Assembly (NCBI GenBank): GCA_029891385.1
Contig: CM057228.1
Span: forward strand, 54,151,783-54,215,782
From: Erythroxylum novogranatense
Taxonomy: Eukaryota; Streptophyta; Magnoliopsida; Malpighiales; Erythroxylaceae
Length of the DNA: 64,000 bases
Reading direction: 5' to 3'
In this document: piece after piece, positions 1 through 11,850 of the stretch
Layout of the letters: the number at the start of each line of letters is the position of its first letter
Position numbering within the stretch: position 1 is the first letter of the stretch
Notes under the pieces: generated by a model
The model's database searches: none
Seen by the model: the letters and a program-made list of their open reading frames with translations, nothing else
Told to the model about the DNA's origin: nothing
Translations under genes and position numbers: made by a program

Positions 1-727
1 ACGCTTTTGATGACTTCATCCTTCTTTGAGTCTTGTGATTCTTTTGTCCGCCTTGGTGCGATCGACTTGTCCGTTTGGGCTTATCTTGAGATCGAGTTCA
101 ACTTCATGAATCTTGAGGATCCAAGCAACTCGTCAAGCTTTAGCACTCAAATCTTTGGCTTCTCGCATCGCAATAACTTTAGGTCTCCACCTCTTGGAAG
201 ACTTCTTAAGATCTTTCAACATGATCTTGATTGTTGTACGTCCTTCCAAGAGCTTTCAATCCATTGACAATTGTTTGAAATCTTCCAAACATTTGATCAA
301 TAGATTCTTCATCTTTCATCCTGAAAAGTTCATACTGGTGCACAAGAATACTTATCTTGGATTCTTTAACTTGGCTTGTGCCTTCGTGAGCAATGGACAA
401 TGTGTCCCACATCTCCTTTGCGGTATCGCATCCGTGGACTTTGTCATACTCGCTCCTGCTTAAGGCACAGGTCAAGAAGAACTTCGCTTTTGAGTTCAGC
501 TGTATTCTCGCCTTTTGGTCAGCCGTCCATTTGACTCGTGGAATGGAATTGCCATCTTCATATACTGGAGTATAAGGTCCGTTCTCTATCACTTCCCAAA
601 GGTCGACATGAGTAGATTCTATGAATAGCCGCATCCTATCTTTCCAGTAATGATAATCTTCTTCGTTGAATGCTGGAGGTCTAGTGACTGAGGCTCCTTC
701 TGCGATGTATACATGTGATTCCGCCAT
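1..727 (-). pseudogene. Copia (Sirevirus-like) gag, N-terminal part, frameshifted
   Basis: Capsid-type Gag of a left-facing Ty1/Copia element (el-1). The start at 727 lies 44 bases inside the PBS, where a Copia gag should begin. From there 173 codons are open and show the UBN2-type gag fold: a YHYWKDRMRLFI segment near residue 27, a KAKFFLTCAL segment near 80, then TAKEMWDTL and THEGT-like (AHEGTSQVK) motifs near 105-120. After residue 173 (about position 206) the frame breaks, but homology continues to the window edge in another frame (WRPKVIA, then HEVELDLKI), so at least one frameshift is present. Gag of element A (44279-45551) matches it closely over 210-415, which places both in one family. 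Only the 5' part of the element is in the window. Function is known from the family; inactivation is seen directly. Confidence 0.85.
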
Positions 728-770
728 TATCTTTGATCCACACTTTGCTAAAGTGATTCTTGGATACCTC

Positions 771-782
771 GCTCTGATACCA
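771..782 (-). other. Primer-binding site (initiator tRNA-Met) of el-1
   Basis: On the minus strand this reads TGGTATCAGAGC, the standard plant PBS complementary to the 3' end of initiator tRNA-Met. It lies two bases inside the LTR edge at 785 and upstream of gag, which fixes the orientation and the internal LTR boundary. Confidence 0.92.
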
Positions 783-784
783 AT

Positions 785-1893
785 TGAAGTGAATCACACG
801 TTAATACACTGCTTATAAAACGATATAGAATGTATGAGAAGGGGGTTTGAATTGTGTATTCCCCTTTTTTGAAAATCTTTCAAAAACTTTTGTTAGAAAT
901 AAAATACTTTTCATAATTTTTGTTAGATTCTAATTAATCAAAAAATTTGTTTACTAACTAAGTAATGATAAAACTTGAATCTAAAAGAGATATAGAGTAA
1001 GAGTAGTTAACACAGTGATTTATCCTGGTTCACCCCAAACCGTGGGCTACGTCCAGTCCTCAGAATTCTTTCTGAGATTTCCACTATCTCTTCAACTTTT
1101 ACAAGTATTCTTTGCGAGCCTTTTTAGGTCTCTACAACCAGTATTCTTTGACACTTAGCCTCTGCAGGCTATCTGTACCACTTTTTCACAGATAAGTGTT
1201 TGAACACTTGTTAAAGTAAAATAGCTCTCAGCTAATTTGAACAGAATATTTTTACGATCACGTAGATGTTAATCTGCTAATTCTTCAATTATTCAACTTT
1301 TCAACTTTTTTAACTAACTAACTTTGCAATCTTTGACTTCGACTTGTATTTATAACCTTCGTCTCCAACTGCTTCTTGATTCTTGTTTCTTGAATCTTAT
1401 TTCTTTACAGAAACGGTTAATCAGTTGAGTTTCAGAATTAACCCGAATCGACTCTTAAATCGCTTCTCAATTCAGCGTCTTTCTGCATTTTACTACTATG
1501 TCTCCGTCTGCGTCTGTATTTCTCTTTTCGTATGTGTCTTTAATGTGCATCTGCATCTGCTTTATTGTATGTCTGCACTGCTTCGTCTGTGTTGCTTCGT
1601 CTGTGTTTATTTTGTATCTGCGTCTGTTTATTTCTTTTGCGTTCTTCGTATACGTCTTATTGTGCGTCTGCGTCTGTATTTGTATTTCTTCATCTGTATT
1701 ACTTAAATGCTCGCTTTGCTTCTTCAGTATTGCTTGCTCGTACATTCTTTCAATTCGGTATACGTGGTTCTGCGTCTTCATCTTATTTCTATTAAATCGC
1801 TTCTTTGTCGCTTAAATCGCTTTTGTTTTTCTTTTATTTTGCTCTTTGTTATACATCAAAATTAAATCTAAGTAAAGTCATTTTGACTTAACA
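785..1893 (-). mobile_element. 5' LTR of left-facing Sirevirus-like Copia el-1
   Basis: An LTR of 1109 bp whose plus-strand ends are TGAAGTGAATCAC and GACTTAACA. The same ends bound the LTRs of element A (28576-29739; right end 53674). A TATAAATA box lies on the minus strand at 1347-1354. The block near 1026-1060 (TTCACCCCAAACC) is shared with both A LTRs. Positions 1490-1790 form a pyrimidine-rich repeat (CTGCGTCTGTATTT-like) in the slot where A has TTCGTCTTATG repeats. The outer neighbour from 1894 is the middle of element C's 5' LTR, so el-1 inserted there; its TSD partner is outside the window. Reading frames over the repeat are low-complexity and not genes. Confidence 0.88.
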
Positions 1894-2554
1894 ACCCTCC
1901 CTTCCTCCACTCTTTTGCTTATAAGTTGGCCATCCGACCTCCGATTGACTTAATTTTTGAAGCGTCGGATTTGTAAGACATTTATCTACCTCTCCATGAG
2001 AATTTGTGAATTTTGAGATTTAATTGAAAGTGATAGATTAAATCAAAATGCGAGGATCGATTAAGGGAATATGAATTGGTTAGTTTCCTGGACATACTTC
2101 AATGTTTTGGCAATATCTTGACTTATAGAAATCCAAATTGAGTGATTTTGGTGTCTATGGATTCCTAAAACATAGGGGAACACTTTTATTAAAGAAAGGT
2201 TGCTTAGGTTACCTTGTGTTGACGGTCGCATTGATCGGGGAAAATAGACCCAAAAGGGTGTGTTTTAGAAAAATTGAAATAAGTCTATAAGCAATTAATT
2301 GCGAGTGTAATGGTTTTAGTGCGGCTTTAAAACCTGAGAATAAATGAGGTTTGATATGGGAATGGTTTTGTGATGAATTGTTTTTGGAATATTACCCGGG
2401 ATTGTCATGAACATGCATTATACATATTTTATTTCAGTCATGTGCATTATTAAACACTTATGATTGTACAAATTGTGACGTATGTGTATCTTGCATAAAT
2501 GAGTTATGCAGGCCAAATGGCCGCATTTAGGCGTTTCCAAAAATAGGAAGCAAA

Positions 2555-4816
2555 TGTTGGGCCCCAAAATATTTTTCTTGATGTTATTAGGTATGAATTA
2601 AGTAGATTGTGTTAATTGTTGCATAGTTTGATTTTAGTGGAAGTGTTAATGGGAAATTAAGATTAAATTGAGATTAGTGTGGAATAGTGGTAATGAAAGA
2701 ATAAAAGTGTATAAGGGAAAAGTGTATAAGGGAAAAATGTATGAGGGAAAACATGGAAGATCACTTAAGGGTAAGAGGTTTAAGGCTTGTATAGGGGGGC
2801 ATTATAGTCCTTGCTCATTCTTTTAGGCTTAAGGAAAGAGTTAGAAAGAAGAAAAGAAAAGAAAGGAAAGATAAGAAGAAGAGAGAGTCGTAGGAAGAGA
2901 GGGAGAAGAAGAAGAAAAAGAGGAAACTAAGGTTGGCGATTTCTCGAAGGATCTGAAGCATTCTCGGGTAAGTATACGATTGTTTCTTCTTGTTTAGAAT
3001 GCTTTAAAACCCTAATATGGTTTAGAATGAGTAGGAAACGATGGTTTAGGGTTTATGGGAAAAATAGGTGAAATCTCTTAGGGTTGTTGATTTGGTTGTG
3101 TTTTTGTTGATGATTTTGTGTTGAATGAGTTTAGAAATGAAGTATCAAGCATGATCTAAAGTTTAAGTGTATTGTATGAGCAAAAGAGTAGGATTTAGCT
3201 GGGAAAATGCATGAAAGTTGGGTTCGGAGTCGTTCTCCAGACCCGCACGTCGAGACGTGCACCAAGCCGTTCGTCGCGATGTGCACGAGGCTGATCGTCA
3301 GGGCGTGAACGAGTAATTCATCACAACGTGCGCGAGGTTGTTCGTCGTGACGTACACAAGTCGTTCGTCGCGACGTGCGAGGCAGATGTCTTTCGTCGTG
3401 ACGAGCGGAGGCTGTTCGCCGCGACGAGTCTTCGATTTTCAGCAAGGATAGATTTTAGTGTTTTGAGCATATCTTTTGTTGCAAAAGTGCTTTTGAGGTG
3501 ATTTTTGATGCGTTGTAAACGAGAGTCATAGATCTACGAGTTTTGTGAAGAAGTGAAGTTCTGAATCAGTCTCTAAGGATATGAAATTTTTGATTGAAGT
3601 TAAGAATGGAAATATTGTTTCAGCATGAGTTATTGAATGGGACTATGGTTCTTATTTTAGGAAATCAAGCGAGGCAAGAGGAGCAAGAGGATCTAGAGGA
3701 AATTCATTCCTAGGCAAGAACAAGCAAGGAATTCAAGGTGGGTTCATGTTTATAATAGAGTAAATAAGTTACTCATTGTTTTGCTCAAATCAAGAAAGAT
3801 TTAATGCTTTAAATTGCATCATCAATGATTGCGTCACATGCTATTGTGGGATAATTATATTTTGTTATACGATTTGCACTCATGATTTATGAAAAGGTTT
3901 TCAAAAAGGGGTTTTCTCCTTGCACGAATACATGCACATGAATTCATGCTTTCTGAAATATATGACAAGCAAGTTTACAAGCAAGTGCCAGTTTGGCAAA
4001 CAAGTTTACAAGAATTTGAATCATGCATGTTTATGTGGGTTTGCGGTATGTCCCTTACGAACAGTCAAGTGCACATTGACTCACGAAAAGGCTTCTCCTG
4101 CCTGCCCGCAAGTGACACAGGGTTTCTCACAAGGATTCCCTCACGAAACTACTTCTACACATAACCATTTCGATGGGAATGTGTAGCACGTCATGAATCA
4201 GGGACTAACCCAAATCATCATGTTATGTTATGTGTTTATGATCTGTTATTATGAATCATGCATCATGAATTGTTCAAGATTCAAGCATTTCAAGATAATG
4301 CCTCAAGCATGTTCAATTGCTATGATTTCAACAAGTACCACGACAATGAGTTATTTTTGATTACTTCTGCTTATTTCAATATTATAAATATGTTCCCACG
4401 AGCTTTATAGCTCACCCCCTCTAATCTTCCCCATTCAGGTGACGAGCAAGAGACCGAGTGAGTCACGAGTTATGGCAGCACTCCATTTTCATTTTGTTAT
4501 GATGTATTTTTTTTAAGTCAAGGCTTTAGTTACATTTCAAGTTTATTGGTTCAAGTGTATTTTGTATTTTGGCTCTTAAACTCAAGTTGTAATTTGGTTT
4601 GAAATGTTCTTAAAGCTTTGTAAACTCATCTTTTGGATAATTATTTATGGATGTGTTTGATTTAAATCATGAAAGCAAGTTTTGAGTTTGTTCACGGTGG
4701 GTCCATCGAGCTTCCGATGGTCTTTTCCCTTAATCGCTTAATTATCATGTTTCACCTCATGTATACAGTACCACGCTCTCATGTCCGATGTTGGGCTCCG
4801 ACAGCGGGGTCCAACA
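2555..4816 (+). mobile_element. Solo LTR S1 (Tekay-like, H family)
   Basis: Begins TGTTGGGCCCCAAAAT and ends GGGGTCCAACA, with a perfect 5-bp target-site duplication GCAAA at 2550-2554 and 4817-4821. Its start matches the LTR start of element H (33532; 38903), and 4390-4460 (ACGAGCTTTATAGCTCACCCC) and 4080-4150 (CTGCCTGCCCGCAAGTG) match H at about 40170 and 39925. No PBS, polypurine tract or coding sequence lies between the ends, so this is a single LTR left by LTR-LTR recombination. It contains a CpG-rich palindromic array at 3251-3430. Confidence 0.9.
3251..3430. repeat. CpG-rich palindromic short-repeat array in S1
   Basis: About seven degenerate units of roughly 25-30 bp with cores such as TTCGTCGCGACGTG, TTCGTCGTGACG and TTCGCCGCGACGAG. 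The symmetric core is CGTCGCGACG. It is strongly CpG-rich against an AT-rich surround. The left-facing reading frame that spans it is a by-product of the repeat and is not a gene. Confidence 0.8.
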
Positions 4817-6119
4817 GCAAATGCTAATCTGGAGCGTACTGTGAGTAGACTGAGATGGTCTCATTTCATTCTTTGTTCTGTTTTGTTTCATTTTGTATAA
4901 ATTGATTGTTGAATGTGATTGATTGTATTGAATTTCAGAAAGAAAGTCCGATGACTGTGTATTGGGGAGTTGTGTTATTGAAGTGCTACTTGAATGTGAA
5001 TTGGATGAACTATGTGTATTTAATGTGATTGATAAATGTGTTTTGAATGCGCATTATATGAGTGATAAGTGTCGGACCACGGTTCGATGACAAATATCTT
5101 TTGAATGTGCATTGCATATGTATGAGAATATGTTTCTCAACTCTACTATTAAATACCGGATTACGGTCCGATGACATATGAAAGTGAGTGAATGGGAATA
5201 GGCCAATGTGATTGATGCATTTCATTGCATAAGTGTATGAAATATAATGGCTACTGTGACCAGAGTCGCCACCGATCAGAGCTTTAAGCTCAACGAGTGA
5301 AAATGAGCTTCGAGCTCAAAAGTGATTTAGAGCCTCAGGCTCAACGTTTAATGAGCCCTGTATCCTCCAAAGGGATAAGGGACATTTATTAATGAGCCCT
5401 ACATGGGACAGTTTAGGCACTCGGTCACAACAAAATAACAAATAAAAATGAGTCTCATGTGCATTGCATGTGCATAATATGAATGATAAGTGTATCGAAT
5501 GTGAAATAATGTGAATGTGAAATAATGTGAAATGTGAAATAAAGTGAGATGTGTGAATTATGTGTTATGTGACTGGGTGAGTCATCGATGATGGTCACTC
5601 ACTAAGTTCACAAAACTCACCCAAAATTTGCAATTATTTTTCAGGCTTTGAAGAATACCCCGTTAGGTAAACGAGAGTATAATTACTGTATGCAAGGGAA
5701 AGATAGAAGACGGGATCAGTTCGCGTCTGCATTGTGTCTCTTTATTTTCACACTGAAATACATTTTTCGTAAATTATTGTATTTTGTGTATTTGAGTATA
5801 TTTGTTGTGTACAACTTACCGATTGGGAAAATTTTTTGCAAAATAGAATGACCAAAGTGTAATATGTTTTGTTTTTGGATTGGGCTAATCCAAATTTTGG
5901 TTTTTAAAAAAATTGACAACTACTATAAATGAAAATGTTTATTAATAAAAGTGTGCCCAAATTTGTAATTATTGATTTTCACGTACGTTTGAAAAAAAAG
6001 TTTTATACTGAGTTTTGACGAACTAAGTGATGTAGTACGCCACCCTCGCTGGGCATGGACTCGAATATCACTATCGATGTCTGGTTCGGGTCATGCGGGA
6101 GTGGGGTGTTATATTTATG

Positions 6120-6131
6120 TGGTATCAGAGC
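6120..6131 (+). other. Primer-binding site of element C
   Basis: TGGTATCAGAGC, complementary to initiator tRNA-Met, lies six bases after the LTR end at 6113. It shows that the LTR to its left is a 5' LTR and that C faces right. Confidence 0.9.
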
Positions 6132-6718
6132 CCAGAAGTACTATCTTATATAGGCCGAGTCTGAAATAGGAGTCAAGTTACATGCATTTAAGTCATATCA
6201 TAGCAGACAGTGGCAACTGAGCCCTAGTCTGAGTCGCATGAGTATGAGTCACACATATGAGCATGTGTTAAGTGTTTAAGTGTGAGAAAAGTGATGTTAT
6301 GCCAGAATGTGAGCCACCGAAGGTTTATGGGCAGTGAGAAAGGGGAAAAGAATAATGGAAAATGATATTCATATTGTACTATGGTAATAAATCCTCGAAT
6401 GTGATAGGAATGTGAATACATTGGCATGGGATGATTAAGGAAAGAATTGATATCAAAATGAATAATGAGACCTAAAGTGTATAAACCGAGTTGAAAGAAA
6501 ATGAAATTTTCTATAGCCCAGAGAGGTCAAATTTAGACATGAGATGAATGTCGGTTAAAAGTGATAAGAGTTATGAGATTAAAGTGTACAAGCCCGGTTA
6601 AAGGAAATAACTTTTCTATGACTGTGAAAGGTTAGACTTGGATTTGAAATGTGATAAAAGTTATGATTTAGCGTAATAATATGTCTGTTATGCTTCTCTA
6701 ATTTTAAATGGATTGAGG
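6132..6718 (+). pseudogene. Element C leader/gag region, decayed
   Basis: Internal sequence directly after the PBS, where a chromovirus gag would start. I recognise no gag motif and no long frame. It contains a degenerate direct duplication: about 6466-6540 and 6573-6645 both read like TGAGA-TTAAAGTGTAYAARCC-GGTT...TTTTCTATG, offset by about 107 bp. The stretch ends at the TSD of S2 (ATATA at 6719-6723). Assignment to C rests on position and on the pol remnants beyond S2. Confidence 0.5.
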
Positions 6719-7769
6719 ATATATGTTGGGACCCGATCTCGGAGACGGATCCCAACCGAAAAACGGGCAACGGACACGAAAAACGAACAAAAGCGAAATC
6801 GAAATATCAGAACATAAGGCGAAATCAAATCAGATACGAATTGAATCACAAATCGGAAACGAATGAATTTAAAGCGGAAACAAAAACTTAACAAGCGAAA
6901 TCGAATACATATCGAATCGGAACAAAAGCAAAAACGATCGAATCGAAGCAAATCAAATACTGAGACAAACGAAAGAGGCAAAAACGAAGCGAAACGAATA
7001 CGAATCGAAGGAGGAACGAAAATTTACAAAACGGATCCGACATCCGAAGCATAAACACAGAAAATACTATCGCGTTGGAAACCTAAAACTAAACCTAATC
7101 CAAAATCGGTATAATTTTTTTTTTCTTTTTCTTATAACCATCTTTATTCAAAATCATGCATATCTATACAATTTCCCTTTTCTTGGAAATTAATCCTTAA
7201 TCTCAAACTAATCTCAAATTACTTGATTTTTCTTATTCATCATTTTGCAAACTTATTAACAAAATCTATATCTTATTCTTTTCTTTCTTTTTTCATAAAA
7301 AATTTCGGCAGCATAACGACTGCATTTTCATAAACCCAAACCTGCAAAAGGTTTTCAAAACATACTTCTAAATTCTCAAACAAAAACTCAGAATCATCGG
7401 ACCCTCCCGTCCGGAAATTTGACATAAACAAACACAATCTTATTTCTATAACACTTCAATACATCTCAATCAATCAAATTTATCCATATCTAGAACACAT
7501 TTATACCGCAACTCAATTTACATACGAAACTGTAATGCACAATCCATAGCCATACCCAACTCCAACTCCATAACTCAAGTTCTCATACAATTTCATAAAC
7601 CATACATATCATAATTACATACTTACAAAACCCTTATGGCAATCCAAGCCATTTACAAAACATTTCCAAAATCCCAAAATACACAATCTACAATTTAAGC
7701 AAAAACGAACAGATGGTTTGAATTTTTTTCATCCGATCTCCTGCTCGAAACCTGGAGATGGGGATGAAA

Positions 7770-7786
7770 GGGGGGGGGGGGGGGGG
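7770..7786. repeat. Poly-G run of 17
   Basis: An uninterrupted run of 17 G next to the GTGAGCTTGATAGCTCAC block. The same place in S1 (about 4415) and H (about 40192) holds only CACCCCCTC or CACCCCCCAATC, so a short homopolymer at a conserved LTR position has expanded here. Assembly error in the exact length is possible. Confidence 0.85.
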
Positions 7787-10729
7787 TGAGCTTGATAGCT
7801 CACGGATAATATGTTTATAAATTGAAACATAAGCAAAATCACTTTCTAAAAACTCTGGCCATTTTATCAAAACCTCACAGTAGGAAAATTTCATCTAAAG
7901 CTTATTTTCAAAAAAAACTTTTCAAATCGTTCATACTCAATTTCAAATAATTTCACGACAGAAAAATTTACAATTAAACATTTCTCCAATTTTTCAAATT
8001 CTTCACAAATCACGAACAAATTTAATACACGAATGCATCACAAGCAAAAATCAAAAACACGTAACACATCAATTGGTTTGGGTCGGTCTAAAACGGAACG
8101 TATTACATTCAGCATGCGGTCTGTGCATACAATTAATCAGAGCGTGATTACACTTTCCCGCATAGCGGTCCAGTGTAGCCGTGAACTTATGGGATTCTAA
8201 TATCGGAGCTCCAATGTCACTAGCGGGCAGGCGGGTGAAGCCTTTAAAAATGAGACCAGTGCACTGACTCTACTTATGGGACCTAACCAAACCCATATAA
8301 TACATATTCATGCTTGAAAATCAGATTGTCCGAAGGCACTTTTCGGAAACTCAATTTTTCATATTTTCATATCATGTCGTACTCGACACATTCACATTCA
8401 CAATTTCACACACTTTCATATAACAATTCAAATGCAAACTCAATGCATCAATAAATCCCATAAACAATCAAATTCATGTTCAATGTATCAAACATGCACA
8501 AACAAGGAAATACAAAATAATAGCAATTTTTCAAAATCATCCGGAAACAATAAATTCTTGATTGTTCAAACTTTCTTTCTAAACTTTTCGATCAATTTTA
8601 CAAATCATTTTAAAAACAAAGAATTAAACTTTTGTAATAATTTTTCAAGTCATTTTCAAAACCAATGAAAGTAACAATTTTCATCAATAATTCAACTCAT
8701 TCGAAAACAATAATTTCGAAACATTGTAATCTTCTTCTTGACTTTTCAAAACTATAAACAATAAATTTTTAAAGCAATTTACTTCTTGAAAGCAACCTTT
8801 TTCATAATTTGCAAAAATCATTCAAAACAAATGAATATAATAATTGTATTTATTTTATCAAATCATCAAAGCGAAATTTGACAATTTATCCAATCTTTCA
8901 AAACAATCAATTTAATGATTGGAGCAATTTCTTAAATTTCAAACCTTTGTATATACTTGATTTTCAGAAATCCAATAAATGAAGAATTTCAGAAATTTTC
9001 TAAATTTATCAAAATCTTCCAAAACATTTGAAATTTAATAAAATCTTAGCAAAATCCTTCAAAACATAAAGACTACATAATTTATAAAAATTTCTTTAAA
9101 TCTTAAATCAAACACGTTCCAATTCACAATGCACAATTAGTATCCAAGGTTCATATAGCAATTTCATCTTTTATTCAAACAATAAAATCCTCAATTATTT
9201 CAATTTAATAAATCATAGCAACAATTATCAAATTATTCAAATAATTTGAAAAAATAAATTTCATAATTCTTGCAATTTCTTAAAATCATTCCAAATTAAG
9301 GAATTTAATCCTTGAAATCATAATTTTAAATTTTAATACAAATAATAATTTGTAAATAATTTGCTTCTTTTTTTTTTCAAAATCACATAATATGCTTATA
9401 ATTCAAAACATAAACACATTACCCACCTCGAATCAATGCTAGAAGCTTGTCCCAATCATCAATTTGTGCATTTCTTCTTTTCTTCTTCCAATTTAAAATT
9501 ACCTAAACCAATTCACCCAAATTCAACATCATAATTAACATAATCCTCAAAATTGATTTCATAAATCACAAACCCATACTATTTTCAAGGAATCTAAACC
9601 AAAAATTTACTAAAAACTCAAAGATCCAAAAATTACTCTTACCTTCAACCTTCAAATTTTCAGATTTTTCTTGGTCCCTATTGAAAGCTTTCATCATCTT
9701 CCATTCTTTTTCCCTTAGATCCACTCAAAGATCATGCTAGAAGCCCTCAAAATGTCAAACCCTAGACTTCCTCTCTTTTCTTCTTCTCCATCGCCCATCC
9801 AAAGCTCCTCCCTTCACTCTTATTTCATTTCTTTTGTTTTGTTCTTATTTCATGCCAATTTTGTGCCTTCCTCTTGCTTTAAATGGCAACCCTTAGTGCC
9901 ATGTCATTAATGAAGGCCAAAAGACCTGAATGCCCCTCCATATTAGCCTTCAAACTTAACCCTTTAAGTAAACTTCCAAAATTGCCCCTAAACTCATCTT
10001 AATTCAAGCTTACTTTAGGACATTTTTCTCATTATCAAATTGGAATTTGATAAAACTTCCTTCTAGAGAAACGTTCCTCATTGTCTTAATTTCATAATGA
10101 CACCAAAATCATTTAATTTGGTTCCCTACACCAAAAGTTATGCTCTAAACATTCCGGGTCATTCATATGCTACAATATTTTCCAGCACTATATTTCCATT
10201 CAACAATTAACAGCCTTAAAGAATAAATTGAAACTCTAGTCCTTCATAACATTTGTATCTCTATTTCTCTAGTTTAATCCAAATCAAGAATCACCTCATT
10301 TGGATTACTAGAGCAGAAGTTATAGCCAACATACTTTCAGATGTTCCTAATCCAAGGCTGAACACTAATCCAAACTTCAATTCAGAAATTGAAAGTCTTA
10401 GGGGCTCAATTAAAATTTAATTCCTTCATATGATTTGTATCCCCATGTCTCAATTTTATTTTGTCTTAAGAATCAAGTCAATCGGATCTCCACAGATCCC
10501 GAATTTCGTAAAAGACTGAACCATGTTCAAAAAATTTCCCCAACTCACTTTGATTTAACACAGTCACTCTCAATTTAATCTCATAAATTTATAAATTTCA
10601 TCTGAGGATGTAGATAATTGTCTTAGGAATCCAAAGCTTCAAAAACCAAGTTAATCGGATGTCGGACGGAAAAGATATAAGCAAAAGATTGAACAAAGGT
10701 CGAATCAGAAGAAAAACAAGCAAATGGAA

Positions 10730-10880
10730 ATGACGTCGCATGGGAACAAAATCATAGACGAGACGGCGTTGCACTCGAGGAAACGACAACGCGCTGAAGA
10801 GGAGAAATACAAAACGATGGCGAAAAGGAAGAAACAAAACAACGTCGCAGGGAGGAAAAACGCGCGCGCTGGGCGAGCAC
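10730..10880. repeat. CpG-rich block in S2
   Basis: A short CpG-dense region in AT-rich surroundings, containing ATGACGTCGCATGG, AACGACAACGCGCTG and AACGCGCGCGCTGGGCG. In LTR orientation it lies directly upstream of the TCCGTCCGACATCCGATT module (about 10650-10680 on the minus strand), the same arrangement as the GTCGAC array upstream of that module in S3. Confidence 0.65.
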
Positions 10881-11671
10881 ATAAATGTTGGAACCGAAAC
10901 CCAACAGCTTAAACTAAACCATACCACTTATACTCTTCACAATCATGAAACATATACGTCTTATCCTATAGGGTTAATCCATTCACCCCTTTCAAAGCAT
11001 GTGCTTACTCTTTAAACAGGGCCCAAAATTGATCCACACTCGAATTCATTTAACCCTCATCAAGCCTGAGCGGGTTTCCTTGTTAGGGTTACTGCAAAGT
11101 ACCCCTATTAGCCCACATCGGTTCACATTGTTCACATAACATCTCAAATCACAAAGCGTGAGCCACACAGAGAAATCATAACAATCACAAATTACTTCTT
11201 CAAACATGTATCCCTTTGTCTCTAGTTCATTTAGAAACAAGAACCAACTTAATCGGAGGTCTATAACTCAAGATATGCTTAAAATTTCAAAAAGTGTTTA
11301 TTCCTTAATCATGCTCTCTAAATTGACCTCTCATTTTCTTACAATCAAAAATTTTCATCTCAAGCCCAAAAGCTACCAAATTTCATGGAGAGATAAATTC
11401 ATGTCTTAGAAATCTATCGCCTTAAGAATCACTTCATTTGAAGATCAAACAAGGTAGTTATGCCTAAAAGAATAAACCATGTTTACACTTGAAATCAATT
11501 TAAACTTCTCTTGGCGCGATTATCATAACTTTCACTAAAATGTCTGATTGCTTTCGTTCTTGGACCATTTGAAAGAAGACTTCGAGATCTAAAACTTTCA
11601 TGAAGACCACAAAGTCAGATTCTGCCTCTAAAATGGTCAAAATTTGTCATTTCCTCAAGCTAACCCGAGGT

Positions 11672-11850
11672 TGTCCGTTAAACGGACATGCATGTCCGTT
11701 TAACGGACACATACGGGCCAAAATGCACCATTTCACCCAAGAATGTCCATTAAATGGACATCCATGTCCGTTTATGGGCAGTGCAAAGGGTCCTTTTGAC
11801 CCGAGAAAGTCCGTTAAACAGAATCTAAGTCCGTTAAACGGACATGGGCT
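11672..11850. repeat. Palindrome cluster, GTCCGTTAAACGGAC type, in S2
   Basis: 11672-11709 is a perfect 38-bp palindrome with arm TGTCCGTTAAACGGACATG. Further copies or half-copies follow: GTCCATTAAATGGAC near 11745, GTCCGTTTATGGGC near 11765, GTCCGTTAAAC near 11809 and GTCCGTTAAACGGAC near 11830. The variants keep symmetry in some copies even when the sequence changes (ATTAAAT). Confidence 0.88.

Larger units (their letters stand above)
1894..6113 (+). mobile_element. 5' LTR (right part) of Tekay-like Gypsy element C, interrupted by S1
   Basis: 1894-2549 and 4822-6113 are one LTR sequence interrupted by solo LTR S1. It ends TGTTATA at 6113, a decayed form of the TGTTACA end seen at 19538 and 25121, and is followed by a PBS. 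Segment 5045-6113 matches 18485-19538 closely, which is the 3' LTR copy of the same element. The region near 1911-1990 carries the module CCGACCTCCGATTGACTT, also present in S3 (about 23540) and, inverted, in S2 (about 10650). 5276-5430 holds repeated AGCTTNGAGCTC-like words typical of this LTR group in the window. The left part of the LTR is outside the window beyond el-1. No gene is present. Confidence 0.82.

Noticed and set aside
1383..1815. Cys/Val/Phe-rich frames on both strands in the el-1 LTR
   Set aside because: Low-complexity translation of a CTGCGTCTGTATTT-like repeat inside an LTR.
3131..3445. 104-codon Arg/Thr/His-rich frame on the minus strand in S1
   Set aside because: Produced by the CpG-rich palindromic repeat inside a solo LTR.
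10598..10927. 109-codon minus-strand frame and its plus-strand partner in S2
   Set aside because: Lies in the CpG block of the LTR; no homology recognised, and the frame is open on both strands because of base composition.
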